The notes beneath the pieces are model-generated. The model did no database searches and had not been told where the DNA came from. It saw only the letters and a list, made by a program, of their open reading frames with translations. Positions 16,655-24,894 of a stretch of 64,000 bases of DNA are shown piece by piece. How positions within the stretch are numbered: position 1 is the first letter of the stretch; each line of letters begins with the position of its first letter. The translations under genes were made by a program, and so were the position numbers. The stretch covers positions 1 through 64,000 of the forward strand of contig JASBRP010000069.1 of NCBI GenBank assembly GCA_030149365.1. The letters are read 5' to 3'. Source of the DNA: Solimonas sp. GTDB lineage: Bacteria; Pseudomonadota; Gammaproteobacteria; Nevskiales; Nevskiaceae.

Positions 16655-18478
16655 ATGACCGACCTTTCACGTACCGCCCCCGAACCCAGGATGCCCGGCG
16701 CCGGCAAGGGCGGGGTGCTGCCCGAAGGCACGCGCCTGATGGAGTACGAGATCCGCCGCGTGCTGGGCAAGCCCGGCGGCTTCGGCGTGACCTACCTGGC
16801 GCTGGACACCAACCTCGACCACGAGGTGGCGATCAAGGAATACCTGCCGGTGGAGTTCGCCCTGCGCATGGCCGACGGCCAGATCGCCGTGCGCTCCGAG
16901 GAAGACGCCGCCGCCTTCGACTGGGGCCGCCGCTGTTTCCTCAACGAGGCGCGGCTGCTGGCGCGCTTCAACCATCCCAACGTGGTGCAGGTGCACCGCC
17001 TGTTCGAGGCCAACGGCACCGCCTACATCGTCATGGACTATGTCCGCGGCCGCTCGCTGGCCGAGGAGCTGCGCGGCACCGTGGTCGCGGAGCAGGCGCG
17101 CCTGGAGGCGCTGCTGCTGCCGCTGCTCGACGGCCTGCAGAACGTGCACGCCACCGGCGTCCTGCACCGTGACCTCAAGCCGGAAAACATCCTGCTGCGC
17201 GACGACCAGACCCCGGTGCTGATCGACTTCGGCGCCGCGCGCGGCGAGCTGGGCAGCCACAGCCGTTCCATGCTCAACGTGCTCACCGCCGGCTATGCCC
17301 CGGTGGAGCAGTATTCGCAGAAGGGCAACCAGGGCCCCTGGAGCGACATCTATGCCCTGGGCGGCGTGATCTACCGCGCGCTTACCGGGCACAAGCCGCC
17401 GGACGCGGTGGACCGCCTCGGCCAGGACCCGTTGCAGCCGCTGGAGAACCTCGTCACGCAGGGCTTCGACGCCAACTTCCTGCGCGCGGTGGACTGGGCG
17501 CTGCGCGTGCCGATCGCCGAGCGTCCGCAGACCGTGGCCGACTGGCGCCGCGCGCTCACCGGCCAGACCCTGGTGGCGCCGCGAGCGGCGCCCGCCACCG
17601 GCCTGGCCGCCTCACCGGTGGACCTGGACGTCACCCAGGACCCCACCGCCGTGCTGGAAGACCCGGATGACGAGCGCACGCAGCCGCTGGCGGCGCAGCA
17701 GGCGGCGCGGGTGCCGGCGTCCATGCTGCTGCCGTCGCGGGCCTGGCCGGCTTGGCTGCCGCGCGCGGCGACGGCCGCCGTGCTGCTGCTGGCCCTGCTC
17801 GCCACGGCGCTGTATTTCAGCCCCGGCAAGGCGCCGCCGGCGCCGTCATCGGCCCAGGCGCCTGCCGAACCCGCCGGACCGCCGCCGCTGGCGGTGACCG
17901 AGATCCCCCTGGAGCCGGAGCCCGCGCCGGCCACCTGGGATGCACCCGCGCCCACACCACCGCCGCTGCGGATTGCGCCGGCCGCACCGAAGGAAAAGAA
18001 GACTTCTCCCGCTGCGGCCGCCGCGCCGACACATCCGGCGCCTGCTCCCGAGTTGACCGACATGCTGCCGCCGCTGAACTACCTGCGCCAGCAGGCCGGC
18101 GTGCCGCTGCTGAACTGGGCCCAGCCCAACGTGCGCGCGGCGCAGCATTGGGCGGAGCAACTGGCCGGCGAGGGCTGCAAGCCGCGCGTGAATGCCGACC
18201 CGGCCTGGCGCGCGCAGTACCGCGACACGCTGTTCCATGCCTACGCCACCGCGCCCTACGAGGGCTGGCGCCGCACGCCGGGGCAGGTGGTGGCGCGCTG
18301 GAACGAGGGCAGCCGCCACTACAGTCGAGAGAGCGGCCGCTGCCTGGAAGCGCGCGACGGCTGCGGGCAGTACGCGCAACTGGTGGACCCGCAGCTGCGC
18401 AAGGTCGGCTGCGCGCGGGCGCGCTGCGAGACGGCGGAAGTGTGGGTGTGTACGTACTCGGTGCCGCCGGCGAACTAG
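16655..18478 (+). CDS. Hanks-type Ser/Thr protein kinase fused to a CAP/SCP-like domain
   Basis: A 607-residue membrane protein. Residues 30-305 form an active-looking eukaryotic-type kinase: glycine loop GKPGGFGVTY at 38-47, lysine K61 in AIKEY, catalytic HRDLKPEN at 171-178, DFG at 191-193 and YAPVEQY at 214-220. A linker leads to one transmembrane helix at about 367-389, then a Pro/Ala-rich spacer (390-465). Residues about 468-605 resemble a cysteine-containing CAP/SCP (PR-1) domain, with GCGQYAQLVD and CTYSVPPAN matching the CGHYTQVVW and CNYxPPGN signatures. The two histidines of the usual CAP tetrad appear replaced. The kinase would face the cytoplasm and the CAP domain the periplasm, suggesting an envelope sensor. 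Confidence 0.87.
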   Translation: MTDLSRTAPEPRMPGAGKGGVLPEGTRLMEYEIRRVLGKPGGFGVTYLALDTNLDHEVAIKEYLPVEFALRMADGQIAVRSEEDAAAFDWGRRCFLNEARLLARFNHPNVVQVHRLFEANGTAYIVMDYVRGRSLAEELRGTVVAEQARLEALLLPLLDGLQNVHATGVLHRDLKPENILLRDDQTPVLIDFGAARGELGSHSRSMLNVLTAGYAPVEQYSQKGNQGPWSDIYALGGVIYRALTGHKPPDAVDRLGQDPLQPLENLVTQGFDANFLRAVDWALRVPIAERPQTVADWRRALTGQTLVAPRAAPATGLAASPVDLDVTQDPTAVLEDPDDERTQPLAAQQAARVPASMLLPSRAWPAWLPRAATAAVLLLALLATALYFSPGKAPPAPSSAQAPAEPAGPPPLAVTEIPLEPEPAPATWDAPAPTPPPLRIAPAAPKEKKTSPAAAAAPTHPAPAPELTDMLPPLNYLRQQAGVPLLNWAQPNVRAAQHWAEQLAGEGCKPRVNADPAWRAQYRDTLFHAYATAPYEGWRRTPGQVVARWNEGSRHYSRESGRCLEARDGCGQYAQLVDPQLRKVGCARARCETAEVWVCTYSVPPAN

Positions 18479-18492
18479 GCTGTTTCGCATTC

Positions 18493-18593
18493 CGTAGGGT
18501 GGGCGACCAGGAGCAGGCGCCTCCAGGCGAGCGCAGCGTGCCGACCAACGTCGGGTGCCGATGGTGGGCACGCTGCGCTTAGCCCACCCTACG
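18493..18593. repeat. GTAGGGTGGGC element, copy 1
   Basis: The outer 12-bp arms CGTAGGGTGGGC (18493-18504) and GCCCACCCTACG (18582-18593) enclose a second pair, GCGCAGCGTGCC and GGCACGCTGCGC (18531-18542 and 18567-18578). The whole 100-bp unit reappears in reverse orientation at 26372-26473. It separates the convergent kinase and GST genes. Confidence 0.8.
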
Positions 18594-18604
18594 TGGCTAC
18601 CGCA

Positions 18605-19309
18605 TCACCCCGGAAAACACCGCGCCCGCATGCGCGCACAGTAGGCCGCCAGGTTCGGGTAGCGCCGCGAGGCCTCGTTGAGCGGCGTCTTCATCGCCGG
18701 TTCGCAGATGTTGCCCAGGAAGCCATAGGCCGTAGCGTCGAAGCTGGTCGGCTCCGTGCCGAAGAAGAACGGCTGCTCGCCGAGCAGCTCCGACAGCGCC
18801 CGCAGGTCGGCTTCGGCTCGGGCGTAGATGTCGGCCTGAGGATGGCGACCCATGCCGTGGCCCCAGGCATCGCGGCGGATCTGGCCGCGGATCATGCGCG
18901 TGACCAGCGCGCGCACCGGCGCCGGCACCTTGCCGAAGAAGATCGGCCAGAACTGGTCCCAGCCCCGCGGGTCGATCCAGCGCGAGTAGACCAGGCCCCA
19001 ATAGGTGTTCTCTTCCAGCATGCGGCGCATGGCATGGGCCTGGCCGCGCTGCTGCGGGCTGAGCTTGGCGTCGAGGTCGATGCCGTGCTTCTGCGACAGG
19101 CGCTGGATGATGCGCTCGGAGTCGCAGATGGTCTCGCCGTCGTCCACCACCACCGGCAGCTTGCCCACGGGCGCCTTGCGCGGGTCCGGCTGCCACTTCA
19201 CCTCGTAGGGCAGGCCGGCCAGCCGCAGCCAGGTCTCCAGCTTCATGCAGAACGGCGAGATGTTGGGCATGCCCAGCCCGGTGGGAAACTGGTGTAGCTC
19301 GATCGCCAT
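18605..19309 (-). CDS. Glutathione S-transferase family protein
   Basis: A 234-residue GST-like protein. The start at 19309 (MAIELHQFPTGLGMPNISPF) follows AAGGAGCG on the minus strand. The thioredoxin-like N-domain runs to about residue 80 with CMKLETWLRLAGLPYE and the cis-Pro/glutathione-contact segment GKLPVVVDDGETICDSERI. The helical C-domain follows. The N-terminal SPFCMKLE pattern resembles the metaxin/Fax-type branch rather than classical detoxifying GSTs. The substrate is unknown. hemB starts upstream on the same strand, 31 bp away. Confidence 0.85.
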   Translation of the reverse strand: MAIELHQFPTGLGMPNISPFCMKLETWLRLAGLPYEVKWQPDPRKAPVGKLPVVVDDGETICDSERIIQRLSQKHGIDLDAKLSPQQRGQAHAMRRMLEENTYWGLVYSRWIDPRGWDQFWPIFFGKVPAPVRALVTRMIRGQIRRDAWGHGMGRHPQADIYARAEADLRALSELLGEQPFFFGTEPTSFDATAYGFLGNICEPAMKTPLNEASRRYPNLAAYCARMRARCFPG

Positions 19310-19340
19310 GGTTCCGCTCCTTGGAACTGCTCGTTGGGGT

Positions 19341-20336
19341 TTACTCGGCCAGCCAGATCGCCGCCTGCTTGGAGTAATAGCTGAGAATAATGTCAGCGCC
19401 TGCACGGCGGAAGCACAGCAGTGCTTCCAGCATCGCCTTGCGCTCGTCCAGCCAGCCGTTCTGCGCGGCGGCCTTGAGCATCGCGTACTCGCCGCTGACC
19501 TGGTAGGCCGCCACCGGCACCGCGAACTCGTCCTTCACGCGGCGGATGATGTCCAGGTAGGGCATGCCCGGCTTCACCATCACGATGTCGGCGCCTTCCT
19601 GCAGGTCCAGCGCCACTTCGCGGATGGCTTCGTCGGTGTTGGCCGGATCCATCTGGTAGGTCTCCTTGCCGCCCTTGCCCAGGTTGGCCTGCGAGCCCAC
19701 GGCCTCGCGGAAGGGGCCGTAGAAGGCGCTGGCGTACTTGGCGGCGTAGGCCATGATCATGGTGTTGTGGCGGTGGTCGCGCTCCAGCACCTGGCGGATA
19801 TGGTTGACGCGGCCGTCCATCATGTCGGACGGCGCCACGATGTCGGCCCCGGAGCGCGAGTACAGCAGCGCCTGGCGCCGCAGGATCTCGCAGGTGGCCT
19901 CGTTGTCGACGTAGCCCTGGGCATTGAGCACGCCGTCATGACCATGGCTGGTATAGGGGTCCAGCGCCACGTCGGCGATCACGCCGATCTCGGGTACCGC
20001 GTCCTTCACCGCCTTGATCGAGCGCACCATCAGGCTGTCGGCGTTCAGCGCCTCGGCGCCGTCGTCGCTCTTCTTGTCCGGCGGCGTCACCGGGAAGAGA
20101 GCCACGGCCGGCACGCCCAGCTTCACCAGCTCGCGGCATTCGGTCACCAGTTGCTCCAGCGTCAGGCGGGTGATGCCGGGCATGGAGCCCACCGGGCCGG
20201 CCAGCGCCCCCTCGGCCACGAACAGCGGCTGGATCAGGTTGGCCGGGGTCAGCGCGGTCTCGCGCACCATGGAGCGGATGAACGGGGCCTGGCGCGTGCG
20301 GCGCAGGCGGGTGGCGGGATACTGGCCTGGGGTCAC
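19341..20336 (-). CDS. hemB: Delta-aminolevulinic acid dehydratase (porphobilinogen synthase)
   Basis: A 331-residue HemB that joins two 5-aminolevulinate molecules into porphobilinogen. The GTG start at 20336 (VTPGQYPATRLRRTRQ) fits the family; a longer reading exists but looks non-coding. The site that carries three zinc-binding cysteines in other HemB proteins here reads DVALDPYTSHGHDG, with Asp and Ala in place of Cys, marking the magnesium/potassium-dependent type found in Pseudomonas and Bradyrhizobium. The Schiff-base lysines are in MAYAAKYAS and VMVKPGMPY. GST follows 31 bp downstream. Confidence 0.96.
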   Translation of the reverse strand: MTPGQYPATRLRRTRQAPFIRSMVRETALTPANLIQPLFVAEGALAGPVGSMPGITRLTLEQLVTECRELVKLGVPAVALFPVTPPDKKSDDGAEALNADSLMVRSIKAVKDAVPEIGVIADVALDPYTSHGHDGVLNAQGYVDNEATCEILRRQALLYSRSGADIVAPSDMMDGRVNHIRQVLERDHRHNTMIMAYAAKYASAFYGPFREAVGSQANLGKGGKETYQMDPANTDEAIREVALDLQEGADIVMVKPGMPYLDIIRRVKDEFAVPVAAYQVSGEYAMLKAAAQNGWLDERKAMLEALLCFRRAGADIILSYYSKQAAIWLAE

Positions 20337-20376
20337 GGTGGATTCCGGTGGATCGGGGCGGGAGGGCCCTGGAGTA

Positions 20377-20382
20377 ATTATA
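20377..20382 (-). promoter_or_regulatory. Candidate -10 box for hemB
   Basis: The minus strand reads GGTATAATTAC, a perfect TATAAT, 40 bp upstream of the hemB start. No convincing -35 hexamer lies 16-18 bp further up, where the DNA is very GC-rich. The region also has to hold the promoter of the divergent sigma-factor gene. Confidence 0.4.
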
Positions 20383-20454
20383 CCGGCCCCCCGGGGAGGT
20401 CCGGCGATTCGGCTATGATCCCGGCAGACCGCAAGATTCATTCCGCCTGCCCGC

Positions 20455-21021
20455 ATGGCCCGAACCGAACCCGCCGACAACCTGGAGTCACTGCTGCGTG
20501 CCACCGCCGGCGGCGATGCCCTGGCGTTCCGGCGGCTGTACGAGGCCAGCTCCCCGCATCTGTTCGGCCTGCTGATGCGTATGCTTCAGCGTCGGGACTG
20601 GGCGGAGGAAGCCTTGCAGGATTGCTACATCAAGATCTGGCAGAAGGCGGACACCTACGCCCCTGAAAAGGGCCAGCCGCTGACCTGGCTGATGACCGTG
20701 GCGCGCTACCGCGCCCTGGACCTGCTGCGCGTCCGCCGGCCCGAGGTGGAGATGCCGGAGGAGGAGGACGCCCCGCCGATGACCTTTGCCGACGGCGCCG
20801 CGGAGGACCCGCAGCTGCGCGCCGTGGAGCGCGAGGGCATCCGCCGCCTCAACGATTGCATGACCGGCCTGGCGCCGGAGCAGCGCCGCAGCGTGCTGCT
20901 GGCCTACTACGAGGGCTACACCCACCAGGAACTGGCCGCGTCGCTGAAGGCGCCGCTGGGCACGGTGAAGAGCTGGGTGCGTCGCGGCCTGCAGCGCCTG
21001 CGCGAGTGCCTGGAAGCCTAG
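20455..21021 (+). CDS. ECF-family RNA polymerase sigma factor (SigK-like)
   Basis: A 188-residue ECF sigma factor. Region 2 spans about residues 25-95 (FRRLYEASSPHLFGLLMRML, AEEALQDCYIKIWQ, LTWLMTVARYRALDLLR). Region 4 spans about 130-185 with LAPEQRRSVLLAYYEGYTHQ followed by the helix-turn-helix. The acidic linker EMPEEEDAPP joins them. The anti-sigma factor gene follows after four bases, so the sigma factor is probably held inactive at the membrane. Which promoters it reads is unknown. SigK/RskA-type pairs often respond to oxidative or envelope stress. Confidence 0.92.
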   Translation: MARTEPADNLESLLRATAGGDALAFRRLYEASSPHLFGLLMRMLQRRDWAEEALQDCYIKIWQKADTYAPEKGQPLTWLMTVARYRALDLLRVRRPEVEMPEEEDAPPMTFADGAAEDPQLRAVEREGIRRLNDCMTGLAPEQRRSVLLAYYEGYTHQELAASLKAPLGTVKSWVRRGLQRLRECLEA

Positions 21022-21025
21022 GCCG

Positions 21026-21772
21026 ATGAAATACCAGAGCCCCAAGCTGCGCCAGATGCTCGCCGCCGAGTACGTGCTCGGCACGCTGCGCGGCGCCGCA
21101 CGCCGCCGCTTCGAGCGCCTGCTGAAGAAGGACCCGGCGCTGGTCAAGGAACTGCGCTACTGGGAGCGCCGCCTGGCGCCGCTGCAGCGCAGCTTCAAGC
21201 CGGTGGTGCCGCGCGAGATCGTCTGGGCCGAGATCGAGCAGCGCATCCAGGCCGCCCGCGTGGTGGCGCTGCCGGTGGCACGCTCCGTCACCGAGGACCG
21301 TGGCCGGCTGGGCTTCTGGCGCACGCTGTCGGCCGCCGCCTCGCTGGCGGCGGTGGGCCTGGGCTACGCGCTCTGGCTGCAGCTGCAGCAGGCGCCGCAG
21401 GTGATCGAGCAGGTGCGCACGGTGCAGGTGATCCAGCCCATGCCCTACGTCGCCATGCTGCAGCCCGCCAACGTGCCGGCGCAGTGGATCGTGGTGGTGA
21501 CGCCGGCCCGCCGCAGCCTCAAGGTCAGCGCCGCCGGTACTTACCCGCACGACCTGGACACGCAGAGCCTGCAGCTCTGGGTGCTGGACGACGCCGGCCA
21601 GCCGCATCCCATGGGCCTGATGCCGGAAGGCAGCAGCGCCGACCTGCCGCTGCCCGAAATGAAGATGCCGCAGAAGCCGGTGATCGCCGTCAGCGTCGAG
21701 CCCAAGGGCGGCTCGCCCACCGGCCTGCCGACCGGCCCCGTGGTCAGTACCGCGCCGCTGTTGCAGCTGTAA
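21026..21772 (+). CDS. Anti-sigma factor, RskA (anti-sigma-K) family
   Basis: A 248-residue membrane anti-sigma factor. The N-terminal sigma-binding helices (about 1-75) include AAEYVLGTLRGAARRRFERL, typical of RskA. One transmembrane helix lies at about 95-118 (LSAAASLAAVGLGYALWL). The periplasmic RskA domain follows and contains WIVVVTPARRSLKV and the LQLWVLDDAGQPHPMGLMP segment. It should sequester the sigma factor encoded directly upstream. No zinc-binding HXXXCXXC motif is present, as expected for this group. Confidence 0.92.
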   Translation: MKYQSPKLRQMLAAEYVLGTLRGAARRRFERLLKKDPALVKELRYWERRLAPLQRSFKPVVPREIVWAEIEQRIQAARVVALPVARSVTEDRGRLGFWRTLSAAASLAAVGLGYALWLQLQQAPQVIEQVRTVQVIQPMPYVAMLQPANVPAQWIVVVTPARRSLKVSAAGTYPHDLDTQSLQLWVLDDAGQPHPMGLMPEGSSADLPLPEMKMPQKPVIAVSVEPKGGSPTGLPTGPVVSTAPLLQL

Positions 21773-21835
21773 CAAATCCCCGGTTTCCTGGGCCTGCCGG
21801 GCTCGGCTACTCTTGAGGGCCGGGTAGGAGATTGC

Positions 21836-22783
21836 ATGCGCATCGGCATCGCCATCGACGTCAGCACCGACGTGTCCCACGAGTTCCTCGTGGAGAACCG
21901 TATCCAGGTGTTGCCCAGCACGATCCACATGGGCGACAGCAGCGTGGTCTATGGCCGCGAGCCCGAGCGCAGCCGCGCATTCTATGAAGAGCACCTGGAC
22001 GAACGCGCGCTGGATGCCGAGACCTCCGCCTTCAGCGTGCGCGAGATCGAGGAATTGTTCCTGCGCCGCCTGGTGCTGGACTACGACTACGTCTTCCTGA
22101 TCACGCTGACCGCGGCGCGCAGCCAGACCTACGAGAACGCCCACAAGGCCGCGTTCGCGATCCTGCAGAGCTACGCGCCGATCCGTCGCGAGCACCGCGT
22201 GGAAGGCCCCTTCGGCATCCGCGTGGTGGATTCGCAGAGCCTGTTCACCGGGCCCGGCGTGCTGGCCTGGGAAGCGGCGCGCCTGGTGAAGCAGGGGCAC
22301 ACGCCGCAGGACATCCGCATGCAGCTGGATGACCTCACGCCCTACATCCATTCCTACGTCGTGCCGCAGGACCTCTACTACCTGCGCACGCGCGCCGCGC
22401 GCCGCGGCGACCAGTCGGTGGGCTTGCTGGCCTACATGCTGGGCCAGACGCTGGATATCAAGCCGATCATCCAGGCCGTGCGCGGACAGACGCAGGCGGT
22501 GGCCAAGGTGCGCCATTTCGAATCGGCGGTGGAGCGGCTGTTCCACCACGCCATCGGTCGCATCGAGTCCGGCTTGCTGGTGCCGCTGGTCAACGTCTCC
22601 TACGGCGGCAATCCCTCGCTGGTCTACGACATGCCGGGCTACACCGCCCTGCAGCGCACCGCCGAGCGCTACGGCGTGACGCTGATGCTGTCGATGATGG
22701 CGCCGGCCACCGCGGTGAACGTCGGCGTCGGTGCCCTGTCGCTGGCGTATTGCGGCGATGCCGGCGAGTTGACGGAGCTGTAG
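21836..22783 (+). CDS. DegV family fatty-acid-binding protein
   Basis: A 315-residue DegV-fold protein. It starts MRIGIAIDVSTDVSHEFL and has the lipid-head-binding pattern LPSTIHMGD and later TLTAARSQTYENA. The C-terminal DegV domain includes VVDSQSLFTGPG and the GQTLDIKPI segment. Family members bind fatty acids and in Firmicutes feed them to a fatty-acid kinase (FakA); no kinase partner is encoded nearby. A TACTCT -10-like hexamer lies about 25 bp upstream, in the 63-bp gap after the anti-sigma gene. Confidence 0.88.
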   Translation: MRIGIAIDVSTDVSHEFLVENRIQVLPSTIHMGDSSVVYGREPERSRAFYEEHLDERALDAETSAFSVREIEELFLRRLVLDYDYVFLITLTAARSQTYENAHKAAFAILQSYAPIRREHRVEGPFGIRVVDSQSLFTGPGVLAWEAARLVKQGHTPQDIRMQLDDLTPYIHSYVVPQDLYYLRTRAARRGDQSVGLLAYMLGQTLDIKPIIQAVRGQTQAVAKVRHFESAVERLFHHAIGRIESGLLVPLVNVSYGGNPSLVYDMPGYTALQRTAERYGVTLMLSMMAPATAVNVGVGALSLAYCGDAGELTEL

Positions 22784-22985
22784 GCGAGCCCGCGCCGGCC
22801 GAAAGTGTGACCGGCTTCGCAGCCGCATCCCACGGCGATCTTCGACACGTCGATCGGCGCTGTAGGCATTTTCCGTATCGGATGTCCCCTGACGCCGAAT
22901 GATGGTTTCCGGTGAACTGCCGCACATAGCGGCGCAGGGGTCCCGCAGAAAATGGCGCATCACTATTAAATAGAGGGTGCCCGTG

Positions 22986-24842
22986 ATGAAACCGTTTCTT
23001 CCCGCGCTGCGATTAGGCGCTACCGTGTTGTGCCTCGGCATGGCGCCCAGCGCCCATGCCGGCCTGCTCGACAACCTGCTGGAGGCGCTCAAGCCCAAGC
23101 CGGTGGTCAGCTTCGAAGCCGCCAGCTCCTCGGTCACCGAGGGCGGCGCCCGCAGCATCAATCTCAAGCTGTCGCGCAGCAGCACGCGTGAAGTGTCGCT
23201 GTCGTACACGCGCGGCGGCAGTGCCGCCGCCGCCGACTACGGCGCAACGCCCGCCACCATCCAGTTCGCGCCCGGCCAGACGCTGAAGACCATCAGCGTC
23301 ACCACCGTGGACGACACCCAGGTAGAAGGCGCCGAGACCCTGGTGCTGACGCTGGGCACGCCCGGCTACGGCAAGCTCGGCACGCCGGCGCAGCACACCC
23401 TGACCATCGCCGACAACGACGTCGCCCCGCCGACGCTGAGCTTCTCCGCCGCCACCGCCAGTGGCAGCGAGGCGCAGGCCAGCACGGTTGACGTGGTGCT
23501 CTCTGCGGCCAGCACGCAGACCGTCAGTGTTAGCTACAGCACCGCGGGCACCGCCGCGCGCCCCGGCGACTGGCAGGTGGCGCCCAGCGGGACACTGACG
23601 TTCTCGCCCGGCCAGACGCGCAAGACGCTGACCATCACGCCGGTGGACGACACCCAGGTGGAATCCGCCGAGACCGCGATCCTGACGCTGGCCTCGCCTG
23701 TCAACGCCATGCTCGGCAGCCCGGCCGCTCACACCCGCACGATCCTGGACAACGACGCCCCGCCCGCCTCCGGCAAGTGGGTCACCGGTTACTACGTCGG
23801 CTACGCCCGTGACCTGTATCCGATCAACGTGGTGGACTTCAGCGCCATGACACACATCGTCATCGGCCGCGTGCGGCCCCGCGCCGACGGCACGCTGGTG
23901 ACCGACTTCGACATCGACGCCGTGGAAGGCCCGCGCTGGGCCAAGCAGGTGGTGGCCGCCGCCCATGCCGCCGGCACCAAGGCCATCGTGATGCTCGGTG
24001 GTGCCGGTGAGTACGACGGCTTCGTCGGCGCCGCGTCCAACGCCAACCGCGCTCGCTTCGTCGCCAACCTGGTGGCGCTGGCCAATGAGTACGGCTTCGA
24101 CGGCTACGACATCGACTGGGAGCCGATAGAGGTCCAGGACCAGCCCAACGTGAAGAAGCTGGCGCAGGACCTGCGCGCCGCCGCGCCGGGCAAGCTGCTG
24201 ACCATTCCCATCGGCTGGATCAACAACAACTTCCCGGAGCAGGCCGAGCCCTGGTACGCCGAGATCGCGCCGCTGTTCGACCAGATCAACCTCATGAGCT
24301 ACGGCATGGCCTCGGGCTTCTGGGGCTGGAACACCTGGCACAGCTCGGCGATCTACGGCGAGACCGGCATGACGCCCACCTCCATCGACTCCACCGTGCG
24401 TCACTGGCTGCGCGTCGGCGTGCCGGCGGCCAAGCTCGGTATCGGCATCGGCTTCTACGGCTCCTGCTGGCGCGGCGTGACGCAGCCCTATCAGTCCACC
24501 GAGGGCGTGGACACCGGCGGCCTGCCGATCAACGGCAACGACGACAACGACATGAGCTACACCAACATCATGACGCTGTACTACAACGCCTCCGCCAAGC
24601 GCTGGCACGAGGCCGCCAAGGCCCCGTACCTGAGCTCCAGCACCCGCCTGGGCCCGCAGCGCTGCAACTTCATCTCGTATGAAGACCCGCAATCCATCGC
24701 CGAGAAGGCGGTGTACGTGAAGCAGAACGGCCTGGGCGGCACCATCGTGTGGACCATCAACCAGGGTTATCTGCCGAATGCGTCGGCGGGGCAGCGCGAT
24801 CCGCTGATGCAGGCGCTGAAGCTGGGGTTCCGTTCGCCCTGA
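22986..24842 (+). CDS. Secreted GH18 glycosidase with two Calx-beta domains
   Basis: A 618-residue exported protein. A signal peptide (about 1-26, ending AHA) precedes two Calx-beta domains at about 38-140 and 145-255, each ending in a DDTQVE...ETLVL/ETAIL pattern followed by DND. The glycoside hydrolase 18 barrel follows from about 260 with the active-site motif FDGYDIDWEP near residue 375, where the last Glu is the proton donor. Family GH18 cuts chitin or related GlcNAc polymers. No separate chitin-binding domain is seen; the Calx-beta repeats may bind calcium and space the enzyme. The ATG at 22986 was chosen over GTGs at 22977 and 22983 for RBS spacing. The 200-bp gap upstream has no gene. 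Confidence 0.88.
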   Translation: MKPFLPALRLGATVLCLGMAPSAHAGLLDNLLEALKPKPVVSFEAASSSVTEGGARSINLKLSRSSTREVSLSYTRGGSAAAADYGATPATIQFAPGQTLKTISVTTVDDTQVEGAETLVLTLGTPGYGKLGTPAQHTLTIADNDVAPPTLSFSAATASGSEAQASTVDVVLSAASTQTVSVSYSTAGTAARPGDWQVAPSGTLTFSPGQTRKTLTITPVDDTQVESAETAILTLASPVNAMLGSPAAHTRTILDNDAPPASGKWVTGYYVGYARDLYPINVVDFSAMTHIVIGRVRPRADGTLVTDFDIDAVEGPRWAKQVVAAAHAAGTKAIVMLGGAGEYDGFVGAASNANRARFVANLVALANEYGFDGYDIDWEPIEVQDQPNVKKLAQDLRAAAPGKLLTIPIGWINNNFPEQAEPWYAEIAPLFDQINLMSYGMASGFWGWNTWHSSAIYGETGMTPTSIDSTVRHWLRVGVPAAKLGIGIGFYGSCWRGVTQPYQSTEGVDTGGLPINGNDDNDMSYTNIMTLYYNASAKRWHEAAKAPYLSSSTRLGPQRCNFISYEDPQSIAEKAVYVKQNGLGGTIVWTINQGYLPNASAGQRDPLMQALKLGFRSP

Positions 24843-24857
24843 TCAGCGAACGATCAA

Positions 24858-24887
24858 CCGTCATACCGGCTTTCGCCGGTATGACGG
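24858..24887. terminator. Strong hairpin between convergent genes
   Basis: CCGTCATACCGGC-TTTC-GCCGGTATGACGG is a perfect 13-bp stem with a 4-nt loop. It lies between the GH18 gene and the convergent hydrolase gene and could end transcription from both sides, although no U-tract follows. The sequence also matches a dispersed GTCATACCGG palindrome common between genes in Gammaproteobacteria. Confidence 0.55.
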
Positions 24888-24894
24888 GCTGAGG

